A stretch of DNA of 64,000 nt from Branchiostoma floridae (GCF_000003815.2 NC_049982.1:4735511-4799510), one strand, 5' to 3'; positions 35,901 through 49,526 are shown, counted from the first letter of the stretch. The notes: a model not told the origin generated them from the sequence alone. Program-made: numbers and translations.

Positions 35901-36830
35901 CGAGGGTGCTTCAAAAAGTAATGTCACTAGTTTTATAACAGGCTCATTTTTTCCTCGAATGAGATGAAATTTTGCACAAAGGTAAAGGCATATATCCTCT
36001 TGAGATTAGAATATCTCAAGTTGTTGTTAAAATTTCAATGAGCAACTGAGTTATTTTCAAGATAACCATACCCCTGGAAGTTTGTCAGAAGATCAGTTCC
36101 TCTAGATCTGACCCTTTCATAACTACTGTAGGAAGCCGAAATTTCACAATAGTAACAAATGCTTCTATAGGTCACATGCCAATTTTCATTTCTGAACTCC
36201 CAATGGTTCATCTTTTACAGCTGATAGAAAGGAGCGAGTTACTATATTACAGACAGTTTGATTAATTGCCAAATACGTGGTTTATTTATCAAAGGTTTTG
36301 TAGACTAATTTACCATCAACCAAAAGATACGAAACTTGGTACAGTTATTGGTTGTTTCAAGACCAAGAAGTGTGCAAAGTTTGATTTCTTTCTGTTTATT
36401 AAAAAGTCCACTACAGAAACTTTAATCAGCCCACCCCTGATTAACGACACTGATGACCGGGGTCATACCTCACTTCACCCAAGGAACGAAAAAAGAAAAC
36501 ATGATTGGATTTCAAAGATGAACATTGGCATATGCTTTATGCAGAAATAGAACTTGATACATGTGCAATTTCAGCTTCATACAATAGCTACAAGTGAGTC
36601 AAGGACATTATCAATTGCATATTAATCGAACCTCTAATTTCTTTCGACGGGACAACAAGGGTGTGGTCAGCTAGAACTCAAGTCGGTCACTCATAAAAAT
36701 GTGAACAACAAAGTGAGCTATTTCAATCTCAAAAGGAGATATGGCTTTACCTTTGTGCTAAATTTCAACTCATTCGATGAAAAAATGAGCCTAGTGAGAA
36801 CTAGTGACATTACTTTTTGAAGCACCCTCG
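35901..36830. mobile_element. Mariner-like foldback transposon in the unit 1 intron
   Basis: The ends are CGAGGGTGCTTCAAAAAGTA and its exact complement, flanked by TA on both sides (35899-35900, 36831-36832). The inverted repeats extend about 120 bp (ATGAGATGAAATTT..AAAGGTAAAG against its complement near 36750). No transposase ORF. The right end lies 40 bp before the splice acceptor of the coding exon. Confidence 0.85.
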
Positions 36831-36870
36831 TAGTTGATGATTGTTTGCCTGTCATTTATTTGATTTACAG

Positions 36871-38160
<1,290 letters not shown>

Positions 38161-40110
38161 AAAGTCTGAGGAGATGTGTACTCACATGAACCCTACATGT
38201 GTTATAAGAATACAGCAGGGAGTATGATAGGGAAGATAGAAAGAAGCACATTACACTGAAACTGGTGAGATACCCTCGAGTGTTAGGAATTGAGTCAGCT
38301 TGTGTACACTGAAGGAACACATGAACACATACAGTCATGACAGTCTCACAGGGCAGTAATCTTACACAAGTTACAGACCTGAACAGTTTAGCCAGCAAGC
38401 AGTTTAGTAGGACTAGTAATGTCATAATTGATATGCAGCCAAAAAATGCCTATTGAGTGCAAAAATCAGTCTTACTTCATGTGTCTTGGTGAGCTTAAAA
38501 TCATACAAGGGTTGGATATGTAGACTACCACATACATTTTGTACTGTATGTACATGTATTGTCTACTTGTTGGTTTAGTTGATTTTTGTTGTTCTTGTTG
38601 GTTCAGCTTTGACACGACATTTCGTCTGTTACAATGTATATGAAAAGTCTACTCTGTATCTTCATTGCAGACTTAATTGGTTATAGAATGTGCAGATCAA
38701 TCTCTCTTCACAACCATAGCCAGAGGCTGTATTTAGGAGCTTACGACTGGCTGTTATTCAAATTCATTGATTGTAATCTTTTGTAATACATGTGTACATG
38801 ATAGAGTGCATTCCAAGACACCATGAGGGTTTTTAGGCGATATTTATAATTAGTCTGAATTATTTTGAATAAAAGAATATCTGAGCCACAATAATTAAAT
38901 CATTTTCAAAAAATTGACTAAGAAAATAATCATTAATTGGAATTTCTTTGAATATTTTATAAACATTTTGAAAGTAACTGTACAAAAATATCTTTATTTA
39001 GAATAATTGTGAAACCTCTCTGTGATTATTTCACATTTACAAATATTTACAAAAAATGGTAAACCTGGCCAAATGGTAAAATTAGTTTATTGCCCCCATA
39101 AAAGTAAGCCCTATTGTTGCATCTGTATATTTTTAGATTTCACAGCTGGGCACTGGTGGATCCTTTGTGGTGGGCCATTGTTGCATGGCACCCAACCATA
39201 CTTTGCAAGGATGTGTGATTGCTATCTTCCCAGCCCACCGAACCATTTACAAAAAATGGTAGAAAATGGTAGAAAATGGTAAATAATGGTAGAATGCTGT
39301 TTTCATTATTTAGAAACCATCAGAAGTATCAAATTCCACACCATGAATATTTCCAAAGTTTCACAGGACCAGGGAAATATTTATAAAGTTGAAACAGTGT
39401 TAAAAATATTTCTGAAGTATCAAATGTCCTAGACATATAATTACAAAACTTTAAAATCAATTCTAAACAGTGGCAACAAACATCCGCATGGTGTCTTGGA
39501 ATGGACTCTAGAAACGATATTTTGTTTGGCATGTCCACACCTTTTTTCTTAATTTCTTTCATCTGTTGATACATGATCTTGTAGTTGATAGTCAAGTTTT
39601 GTTATTTTGTAAAGTTTGCATAACATTAACATGCTTCCAAAGTAGTGAAAGTACATTTGTGCCAAGTTTATAGTAGTGAAGTAGAAAATTCAAAGTTCAA
39701 TGTAGTAAAAGTTCAAAGTAGGGAAATTGCTTACTTCAAAGTTTATAGTAGTGAAGTAACGTTACAAAGTTTAAATTAGTGAAATAGAAAACTCAAAGTT
39801 GAAGGTAGTAAATGTAAAAAGTTCAAGGCAGGAAAGGAAAAAGATCAAAGTTTATGGTAGTGTAGAACAAAGTAGTGAAGTAGAAATTTAAAGTTCACGG
39901 TTCAAAGTAGTGAAAGTACAATTTCTAATTTAACTACAAAGTTTAAAGTAGTGAAAACATTTCTGGTATTTGTCTATTGAGTTCTCAGACACTTGTAGCA
40001 GATTTTTACAATAGCAACTTTCTATGTCTCTTTACATTTCAAAAGTGTTATGGTTCACTTAGGTTTCATGTATTTGAGTTTTTCAAGCTAGTTATCAAAG
40101 AACTCTGTGG
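38161..40110 (+). other. Unit 1: probable long 3' UTR with relic fingers and AAAGT repeats
   Basis: Positions 38161-38420 read as decayed finger sequence in broken frames (TGEIP, LCTLKEHMNTYSHDS, EQFSQQAV). Positions 39640-39960 are a degenerate repeat around TTCAAAGTAGTGAAGTAGAA. Short TTACAAAAAATGGTA repeats occur near 39020-39290. Confidence 0.55.
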
Positions 40111-40116
40111 AATAAA
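40111..40116 (+). terminator. Unit 1: candidate polyadenylation signal
   Basis: AATAAA in a block (GAAATAAAAC..CCCCAAAGA) that recurs at the same place in units 1-6, about 2 kb behind each stop. A (TG)n tract follows at 40187-40225. Confidence 0.5.
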
Positions 40117-40659
40117 ACTACCCCCAAGAAGATTGTAGCATCGTTTTATTATCTTCTCTAGAAAGTTATGTTTTTCATAGTGTTTCTGTGTGTGTGTGTG
40201 TTTATGTGCTTATGTGTGTGTGTAGTTGACCAGCATAACTCCAGAATGCCTCGATGGATTGTCTTGATATTTGGCGTGTTGGTAGGTCTTGAGACCTTGA
40301 AACGATGAAATTTGTAGCTCCCTGGCGCCTTGCTATGGTACTGCAGTGAAACTTCCGGGTCTAATATCTTGTGTTCTGGACATGCTACGGTCGTGATTTG
40401 TGAGTGGTTGATAGCTCTTGGGGCAGAGAGTAATTGGCATAGGTTTGGGCCCCAAGTGGCTTTCTCAAACTGCAGGGAACCAGTTAGTTTCAGACTTTGA
40501 AAGAGAGAAACTCAAGAAGGGATAAACTGATCATCATGTGATTGTGGAACCATAGTTTAATGATGTGATGTTGTTAAACTTGTAGATACAGTGAGAATAT
40601 ATATTCAGCTGTGCTTGTTTCCTGTGGCCTCCTGGGAGACTGGACAGCTGAAAAACCGT

Positions 40660-40904
40660 GTTAGTCTATAAAGGTCACCGGATTGTCATGTACAATAGAT
40701 GGGTAATCAGGGGAACAAATCTGACCGCCATCCATGAGTACTTCCGGGTCGTAGAGTCCCGACTTCCTGTCTGCGAGGACACCCGGTAACGGCCGCTTGG
40801 CTTGGTGTTCGGGGCCGTTTCTTGTAGTTGGAGAAGAAGTCCGCATTCATTCCGTAGCGAGTTCTAGTGTTTCATCAGGCACCCCTGTGTCGACTAAGTT
40901 CCAG
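40660..40904 (+). promoter_or_regulatory. Unit 2: promoter and noncoding exon 1
   Basis: TATAAA at 40667-40672 lies in the conserved block GTCTATAAAGGTCACCGGA. ACTTCCGGGT (ETS-type) lies at 40740-40749, inside a tiny reading frame MSTSGS at 40734-40754. The exon ends CCAG, donor GTAAGA. Confidence 0.7.
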
Positions 40905-41827
40905 GTAAGAAGACTTGACTTGTGATTCGCTATTCAAAGATTTGTAGAACAGTGTATGGAGGAAAAGAAACTTTCAAGAATACGAGACGCCACACCGGCA
41001 TGCATAAATTATTTACTTTCTTTGTCCGGACTGTCTTTGTTTCTTTGTTTAGGGCGTGAAACCTATGTTCCTGTCTTCAGGCCGTGAAACCTATTCTACT
41101 TTGGCGCATCTGCGTAAAAACATATCGTAGCGGGGGAAAAGAAAAGCATGTAAATGTATTTAGGGCTGTGTAAGTTGTGCTGGCAAAAGTAATGAGGTCT
41201 TATGACTGTTCAGTGACGTAGAAAATGTAAACAATAGAGGGTCAATAGGGTTATTTAGATTTTGTTGGATTGTTAGATTTTGCAGGACTAAATATGAAGC
41301 TTTGTCCCATGAAATCGTGAGATACCTACATACAGTGTTTTTGGTCAACGTTTAGTAACCAGGTTCACAAAAGCTGCCATGGAAGTAATCCAGTTTCTAT
41401 CGAAATAACCCAGTTTTCTGTCTTACTTATACATTTTTGTACTACAAACCCCTACATACGCCCGGTCCCCAAAATAATTGCGCACCTAATTATTCACATC
41501 TGGAATCCATTGTCAGCCTGAAGCCAGATGGAGGGTGTGAATTTTAGTGGACGGTTCACTAACTATTGCAGTATTAATCCTGTGATGTATACACCCTCAT
41601 AGAACCATTCACGAAAATGCCTGAAAGATGCTGAAAATGAATTAAGAGCCAAACCTCTGCTTGGACAATCGCATACACTATAACACATATCACCATTTCC
41701 AGTTCGTATGGTTTCTTGTTGGTATCAATGTTTTTAATTGTAAAACGCAGCTCACAATATTGACAGAGGATTACCCTGTTCAATTACCTCACAGTTGATA
41801 ATTGTTTTCGTTGTCTTGTATTTACAG
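40905..41827 (+). other. Unit 2: intron
   Basis: The shortest intron of the cluster. Only the right end (GCCAAACCTCTGCTTGGACA, about 41650) of the AAGCAGAGG element kept in other units remains. The left part was lost between two CACGA motifs, judged by comparison with unit 6. Confidence 0.65.
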
Positions 41828-42963
41828 AAGTTTTTCCAGATATACTAGTAGCTGACATGACATCAACAGACGGCATGCAGGGTTTGGATGACGTCAGGAG
41901 AGGAGCAGCAGGGGGTTCTGCCGACAGTGTTCTCACCTGGCAAGGAGACAGACGTGAGGAGTCTGGGGAGGAGTCCGGTAGGAGAGACAAAGGTGTGAAA
42001 GTGTACAGGTGTAAGGAGTGCAGCAAGGAGTTCAGTCAGCTGAGTAATCTGAAGAGGCACATACGGACTCACACAGGGGAGAAACCCTACAGGTGTGAGG
42101 AGTGCAGCAGACAGTTCAGTCAGCTGGGTCATCTAAAGAGTCACATGCGGGCTCACACAGGACAGAAACCCCACAGGTGTGAGGAGTGCAGCAAGCAGTT
42201 CAGCCAGCCTTGTAGTCTGAAGACTCACATGAGGACTCACACAGGGGAGAAACCTTACAGGTGTGAGGAGTGCAGCAGGCAGTTTAGTAAGCACAGTAAT
42301 CTGAAGACACACATGCGCACTCACACAGGGGAGAAACCCTACAGGTGTGAGGAGTGCACCAAGCAGTTCAGTCAAGTTGGTGATCTGAAGAAACACATGC
42401 GGACTCACACAGGGGAGAAACCCTACAGATGTGAGGAATGCAGCAGGCAGTTCAGTCAGCTGGTTGGTCTGAAGAAACATATGCGAACTCATACGGGGGA
42501 AAAGCCCTACAGGTGTGAGAAGTGCAGCATGCAATGCAGTCATCTGAGTGATCTCAGGAAACACATGCGCACTCATACTGGTGAGAAACCTTACAAATGC
42601 GAGAATTGTGGCAAGCAGTTTGGTCGAATGGATGTTCTGAAGAAACACATGCGGACTCACACAGGGGAGAAACCCTATAGGTGTGAGGAGTGCAGCAGGC
42701 AGTTCAATCAGTTGGCTACTCTGAAAACTCATATGCGCACTCACACAGGTGAGAAACCCTACAGGTGTGAGGAGTGCAACAGGCAGTTTAGTCAGCTGGG
42801 CAATCTGAAGACTCACATGCGCACTCACACAGGGGAGAAAACCTACACATGTGAGGAATGCAGCAGGCAGTTCAGTCAGCTAAGTCATCTGAAGAGGCAC
42901 ATGGAGACTCACTATGGACAAACTGATGGTGCAAGGGAGGAAGCAGGCGGTTCAGTGAAGTAG
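41828..42963 (+). CDS. C2H2 zinc-finger gene, unit 2 (11 fingers, intact)
   Basis: Acceptor TTGTATTTACAG, ATG at 41857, 368 residues. The family N-terminus ([20 protein letters not shown]) is followed by 11 consecutive C2H2 fingers and the family tail ending GGSVK. The presumed contact positions differ from finger to finger (for example QPCS, KHSN, QVGD, NQLA) while the rest is almost constant. Finger 7 has Cys in place of the core Phe (SMQCSHL), which may weaken it. Finger 8 (CENCGKQFGRMDVL) is shared with unit 1 finger 8. Nothing breaks the frame, so this is one of the best candidates for a functional gene in the cluster. Confidence 0.93.
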
Positions 42964-44294
42964 GAAGTCTGAAGAGACGTGTACTCACATGAACCCTACA
43001 GCAGGGAGCACAATAGGCAAGAAAGAAAGAAGTACATTGCACTCAAACTGATGACATACCCTGAAGTGTTGAGTCAGTTTGTGTACACTGGAGGAACACA
43101 TGAACACACACAGTCATGACAGTCTCACAAAGCAGTAATCATATCTTGCACAAGTTACAGACCAGAGCACTTTAGCCAGTAAGCAGTTTAGTAGGGCTGG
43201 TAATGTCATGTTTGATATGCAGCCAAAATGCCTATGGGTGTTTTAAGTGCAGAAATCAGTTCAGCCTTACTGCATGTTTTTTGTGACTTCAAAATCATAC
43301 AAAGGTTGGATATGTAGACTACCACATACATTTTGTACTTCATGTATATGTATAGACTACCTGTTCGTAAAGTTATTTTTTCTGTTCTTGTTCAGCTTTG
43401 TTACAGCATTTCTTCTGTTATATAAGAAATCTACTCTGTATCTTACACACTGTGCATTTAACTGGTTATACTGTTATAGGATGTCGATCCTTATCACTGT
43501 AGACTTAATTGGTTATAGAATGTGCAGACTAATCTATCTTCACATCACAGCTAGAGGCTGTATTTAGGAGCTTACAATTGACTGTTGTTCAAATTCATTG
43601 ATCATTGATCGTAATCTTTTATAACGTTAACACAGCTAAATGATAGAAACGACGATTGTTTTGTTTATATCCACACCTTTTTTTGAAAGTTCCTTTATCT
43701 GCTTGTTGAAACCTGATCTTGTTGTTGATAGTCATGAATTATTGTTATTTTGTAAAGTTTGCATATATCGTTGATATGCTTCCAAAGTAGTAAAAGTACA
43801 TTTGTACCAAGTTCAAAGTAGTGAAGTAGAAATTCAAAGTTCGATGTAGTAAAAGTTCAAAGTAGGGAAATTACTTACTTTAAAGTTTATAGTAGTAAAG
43901 TACAAAGTTTAGATTACAGTAGTGATTGGTTGGTTGGTTGGTTTGATTGTTGAAATAGGAAAAAAGTACAAAGTAGAAAATGTAAAAAGTTCAAAGTTTA
44001 AGCAGGAAAAGTAAAAAGATTCAAGTTCATGGTAGTGTAGAACAAAGTAGTGAAGTAGAAATTTAAAGTACACGGTTCAAAGTAGTGAAAGTACAGTTTC
44101 CAATTTAAGTACAAAGTTGAAAGCAGTGAAAACATTTCTGGTATTTGTCTATTGAGTTCTCTGACACTTGTAGCAGATTTTAACAGCAGCTATTTTCTAT
44201 GTTCCTTTTTACATTTCAAAAGTGCTACGGTTACTTAGTTTCCATGTATTTGAGTTTTGCAAACTAGTTATCAAAGAAAGCCACTTCTCGGTGA
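42964..44294 (+). other. Unit 2: probable 3' UTR with relic fingers and AAAGT repeats
   Basis: Relic fingers occupy about 42970-43220, as in unit 1. AAAGTTCAAAGTAGTG-type repeats lie at 43785-44130, with a (TTGG)n stretch near 43925. Confidence 0.55.
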
Positions 44295-44300
44295 AATAAA
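44295..44300 (+). terminator. Unit 2: candidate polyadenylation signal
   Basis: AATAAA in the conserved block. A TG microsatellite follows at 44354-44420. Confidence 0.5.
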
Positions 44301-44839
44301 ACGTTCCCCAAAGATGAAGATTGTAGCATCATTTTATTACCTTTTGTTTTTCAGTGTTTGTGTGTGTGTGTGTGTGTCACTGTGTGTAGGTGTGTGTGTT
44401 TGTGTTGTGTGGGTGTGTGACTGTGCAGTTGACCAGTATAACATATTTTGTTTGTTGGTAGGTCTTGATGAGACCTTGAAACGATTAGCTTTTGGGACCC
44501 TAGCGGCTTACTATGGTACTGCAGTGAAACTACCGGGTTTGACATCTTGAGTTCTAGACATGCTACGGTCAAAATTTTTGCGTGGTTGATAGCTTTTGGG
44601 GCAGAGAGTAAGTGGTATAGGTTTGGGCCCCAAGTGGCTTTTTTCGAACTGCAGGGAACCAGTTAGTTTCAGACTTTGAAAGACAGAAACTCAAGAAGGG
44701 ATAAACGGATCATCATGTGGTCGTGGAACTATAGTTTAATGTTGTGATGTTGTTAAACGTGTAGATACAGTGAGAATATATATGCAGCTGTGCTTGTTTC
44801 CTGTGGCCTCCTGAAAGAATGGACAGCTGAAAAACCGTG

Positions 44840-45073
44840 TTACTCTATAAAGGTCACCGGAGGCTCATGTACAATAGATGGGTAATCAGGGAATCAATTC
44901 TGACAGCCATCCATGAATACTTCCGGGTCATAGAATCCCGACTTCCTGTCCGCGAGGATACCCGCTTGGCTTGGTGTACGTGGCTATTTCTCGTCCTTGG
45001 AGAAGAAGTCCGCAATCATTCCGTAGCGAGTTCTAGTGTTTCATCAGCCACGCTTGTGTCAGCTAAGTTCCAG
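44840..45073 (+). promoter_or_regulatory. Unit 3: promoter and noncoding exon 1
   Basis: TATAAA at 44846-44851, short frame MNTSGS at 44913-44933 overlapping ACTTCCGGGT, exon end TTCCAG with donor GTAAGA. Confidence 0.7.
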
Positions 45074-45351
45074 GTAAGAAGACTTGACTTGTGACTCGGT
45101 ATTCAAAGGTTTGTAGAACAGTGTAAGAAGGAGAAGAAAGTTTCATGAATCCCCTTGATGAATCTGAACACGCCACTCCGGCATGTTTTTTTTCAGAGCT
45201 GGATTGTCATCAGGCCGTGAAACCTACCTGTCTTCTGTGCAGCTGGGTAAAAAAAACATATCGTAGTGGGGAGAAACGAAAGCATGTTGTACATTCATTG
45301 GTTGTTTTATGGCTGTCTAATGTGACTATTCAGGAGCTGGCCTTGGAAAAG

Positions 45352-46342
45352 CACCCTCACACTCAGGGTTGACATCGCGGCAAAGCCTAACGATATCACC
45401 CCTGACAAGGTAGCAGAACACAGTTTTTCGCCTATGGGGATTTCTATAGTTAAGGACCGCAAGGTGACTCTGTTCAATGCCGATAAAATCATAGTAAGGT
45501 GCAGTTTTCAAGTACGACAAACTAGTATGTTGAAGTTGAGGGTTGAATCTACGAAATGACTGAAAAGCAAAAAACGTTGTCGTTTATTTAAATTTTGACG
45601 CCCTCTTTAAAATAGGGCCATGCGGGGCCATACGGAACTGCAGCCGACTCACCCAGGCAGTCAGCTGTAAAGGTCACGCGCATTTATACACCCAATGGAC
45701 AAACTTCACAATCCTACTCATACGATCTGAAAGTCAACTTGTCGTGCTACCATTCAGTAAAGTTCATACCCCGCTGCCTTTCACATTTAAGTGTTTTTAA
45801 ACGCTTTCAGATCTAGGATGTACTACTTTCTTACCCCTACGTCATAGAAATATGTAGAAATACTGTAGGCTGCGACCACAATTCAGCCAGGGTATTTGGG
45901 GTCGCCCTGCTTATGAATATTAATGAGCTTGCCTTATTTGTCGCGGGCCAATCAGCGACCGGATTGCAAGTTTCGAACAAACAGCGTACGGCGCGGCGTG
46001 TACAAAGATCTGTTTATCTTTGCGTGATGGTAATGTTTTTTTTCGTATGCTAGGTCGGTACATGTATACGGTGATGCCGTGGTTACCCTATACCCACAGA
46101 ACCGACAAATGTTAAATTTGGTACCTGATAAAGACGTCTGGACGCTGAAAGAACGTTACGCCGGTACTGTTATCTTGCTCTTGAATATTAATGAGTCGCC
46201 TTATATGGCGCCTTTCCGAGCTTTCGACAACAAAAAGCCAGTTGGTTAGAAGCCACGCCCCAAATACCCAAATACCCTGGCTGAATTGTCAGGGGTGATA
46301 TCGTTAGGCTTTGCCGCGATGTCAACCCTGAGTGTGAGGGTG
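45352..46342. mobile_element. hAT-like nonautonomous transposon in the unit 3 intron
   Basis: The ends are CACCCTCACACTCAGGGTTG and its complement, with inverted repeats of about 55 bp. The 8-bp duplication TGGAAAAG lies at 45344-45351 and 46343-46350. Units 4 and 5 show the empty site (CCTTGGAAAAGTA). Inside is a second inverted pair (CCAGGGTATTTGGG), probably nested. No transposase ORF. Confidence 0.85.
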
Positions 46343-46677
46343 TGGAAAAGTACAAAAATGTAAACAGAGGAGGGTCAATTAAGGGTTTTGGATTTTGTTG
46401 GATTCGACTCGAGAGAGCTAAAATTGACGCTTCATAGCAATGACTAGTAAAATACCTACATACAGTGTTTTGAATCAATATTAAGTGACCAGGTTTACGG
46501 TTGTTCATGTGGTAAGGACTCTAGTTATTCGGGAACTGAGGTGTACTGCAAATCCCTACGTGCGCCCCAATCGAGAAAGTTGGCGCCCAATTCTCACATC
46601 TGAATTTCAAGGGACGGTTCACTAACTATTGCACTATTGCCCTTGAGGTATGTACACCTCCATAGAACCAACTGTCC

Positions 46678-46820
46678 GAGCAGAGGTCAGGTTTATGCGT
46701 GTCTTTGTTATCTTTTTTATTTATCTATTTTGCTTGTCAGATTTTCCTGCACAACAAAATGCCGGCAAGGATGTCAAAAAATAAGTTGAATGTAACCTCT
46801 ACTTGTAGATTAAATAGAAC
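46678..46820. mobile_element. AAGCAGAGG-type element, unit 3 copy
   Basis: Left end GAGCAGAGGTCAGG, right end decayed (GTAACCTCTACTTG). It has the same position in the intron as in the other units. Confidence 0.55.
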
Positions 46821-47195
46821 CAATGGTAACATACATTACAAGACATCTCACTATTTCTTAGACTTCACATGAGTTGTAGAAGCTAGGAGAGATCTATTGT
46901 GATGTTCTCCAGTAGTACCAAAATATGCAGGCGTAGGAAGACCATATGTAAAACTTATTTACATGTACATCAGCTTTGCTTTTAAGTGGAAAATCTGCCC
47001 AAGGCTATGGAAGATGGGATGGATGGAGGGAGAGTCATGATGATAATGATGATGGTGTATGGTTTCTTGTTGGTATCAATCTTCTGAATTGTAAAAAGTA
47101 GCCTACACTCTATATGGACAGAGAGAACAGCATTACCTTGTTTAATTGCCTGACAGTCACAGTTAATACTTCTTTGCCCTGTCTTGTATTTACAG

Positions 47196-47827
47196 AAGTT
47201 GATCCAGATATTGTTGACATGGCAACAACAGACAGCATGCAGGGTGTGGATGGCATCAGGGGTGGAGCAGCAGGGGGTTCTACCGACAGTGTTCTCACCT
47301 GGCAAGGAGACAGACGTGAGGAGTCTGGGGAGAAGTCCGGTAGGAGAGACAAGGGTGTGAGAGTGCACAGGTGTGAGGAGTGCAGCAAGCAGTTCAGTAA
47401 GCTGAGTAATCTGAAGAGGCACATGCGCACTCACACAGGGGAGAAATCCTACAGGTGTGACGAGTGCAGCAGGCAGTTCAGTCAGCTTGGTGATCTGAAG
47501 ACACACTTGCGCACTCACACAGGGGAGAAGCCTTACAGGTGTGAGGAGTGCAGCAGGCAGTTCAGTAGGCTGGGTCATCTGAAGAGTCACATGCGCACTC
47601 ACACAGGGGAGAAACCCTACATGTGTGAGGAGTGCAGCAGGCAATTCAGTAGGCTGGATAGTCTGAAGAGTCACATACGGACTCACACCGGAGAGAAACC
47701 CTACAGATGTGAGAAGTGCAGCAGGCAGTTTAGTAGGCTGGGACATCTGAAGAAACACATGGAGACTCACCCTGGAAAAACTGAAGGTGTAATGGACAGA
47801 GTGGTGAGTCCTGTGAGTGTGAACTAG
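47196..47827 (+). CDS. C2H2 zinc-finger gene, unit 3 (5 fingers, intact)
   Basis: Acceptor TTGTATTTACAG, ATG at 47219, 202 residues. The family N-terminus ([20 protein letters not shown]) leads into only five fingers, with helix starts KLSN, QLGD, RLGH, RLDS and RLGH, then the tail [11 protein letters not shown]. An ORF open further upstream to 47114 is intronic. The array has contracted relative to the paralogues, or the others have expanded. The frame is unbroken. Confidence 0.92.
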
Positions 47828-48975
47828 GAAGTCTGAAGAGACGCGTACGCATACATGTGCCTACATGTGCTGAAGGAATACAACAGGGAGTGTGATATAG
47901 GTAGAGATAGGAATACATTGCATTCAAACTCAAGACATAGCCTCAAGTGTTAGGAGTTGAGTCAGCTTTGATACGCTGAAGGAACACATGAACACATGCA
48001 GTCATGACAGTCTCACAAGGCAGTAATCTTACACAAGTTACACACCAGAGCACTTTAGCCAACAAGCAGTGCAACTATTGTCATATTTGATATGCAGCAA
48101 AAAATGCATGAATCAGTTAAGTCTTACTACATGTTTTTTGTGACTTCAAAATCATACAAAGGTTGGATATGTAGACTACCACATACATTTTGTACTATAA
48201 GTACATGTATATAGTCTAATTGTTGGTAAAGTTAGTTTTTGCTGTTCTTGTTGGTTCAGCCTTGGCACAACATTTCTTCTATTATATGAGAATACTACTG
48301 TACTCTGTACTTAATCACTTTACAATTAATTGGTTATAGGATGTGCTAACTAATCTATCTTCACAATCACACCCTGAGGAGCTTCCAATTCGCTGTTGTT
48401 CAATGCATTGATGGTAATCTTTAGCAATATAGCTAAATGGTACAAACAACAATTTTTTAATAACCACACCTTTTTTCAAAAGTTCTTTTATCTGCTTGCT
48501 GATCCCTGATTGATAGTCGTCAAGTTTGTAAAGTTCGTATGACATTAACACGTTCAAGTAGTGAAGTAAAAAGTTCAAAGTTCAATGTAGTAAAGTTCAA
48601 AGTAGGGAAATTAACTTCTTTAAAGTTTATATTAGTGAAGTACAAAGTTTAAAGTAGTTAAAAGGAAACTCAAAAGTTCAAAGTAGTAAATGTAAAAAGT
48701 TCAAAGTTCATGGCAGTGTAGAACAAAGTAGGGAAGTAGAAAGTCAAAGTACAAGGTTCAAAGCAGGGTGCGCGCAGTGTCTAATTTAAGTACAAAGTTG
48801 AAAGTAGCGAAAACATTTCTGGTATTTGTTTATTGAGTTCTCTGACACTTGTACCAGATTTTTACAGTAGCTATTTTCTATGTTCCTTTTTACATTTCAA
48901 AAGTGCTACGGTTACTTTGTTTCCATGTATTTGAGTTTTGCAAACTAGTTATCAAAGTAAGCCACTTCTCGGTGA
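47828..48975 (+). other. Unit 3: probable 3' UTR with relic fingers and AAAGT repeats
   Basis: Relics occupy about 47830-48100 and AAAGT-type repeats 48550-48810. Same order as in the other units. Confidence 0.55.
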
Positions 48976-48981
48976 AATAAA
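48976..48981 (+). terminator. Unit 3: candidate polyadenylation signal
   Basis: AATAAA in the conserved block. A TG microsatellite follows at 49035-49118. Confidence 0.5.
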
Positions 48982-49526
48982 ACGACCCCCAAAGATGAAG
49001 ATTGTAGCATCGTTTTATTACCTTTTGTTTTTCAGTGTTTGTGTGTGTGTATGTGTGTCACTGTGTGTAGGTGTGTGTGTTTGTGTTGTGTGTGTGTGTG
49101 TGTGTGTGACTGTGCAGTTGACCAGCATAACATATTTTGTTTGTTGGTAGGTCTTGATGAGACCTTGAAACGATTAGATTTTGGGCTCCTAGCGGCTTAC
49201 TATGGTACTGCAGTGAAACTACCGGTTTTGATATCTTGAGTTCTGGACATGGCACGTCCCCGATTTTTGAGTGGTTGATAGCTGTTGGGGCAGAGAGTAA
49301 GTGGTATAGGTTTGGGCCCCAAGTGGCTTTTTCGAACTGCAGGGAACCAGTTTGTTTCAGACTTTGAAAGACAGAAACTCAAGAAGGGATAAACGGATCA
49401 TCATGTGGTCGTGGAACTATAGTTTAATGTTGTGATGTTGTTAAACGTGTAGATACAGTGAGATGTATATTCAGCTGTGCTTGTTTCCCGTGGCTTCCTG
49501 GGAGAATGGACAGCTGAAAAACCTTG

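Noticed and set aside
44257-44550. ORFs with Val-Cys repeats at 44257-44550, 48938-49150 and 57381-57617
   Set aside because: Translations of TG microsatellites in the spacer between units.
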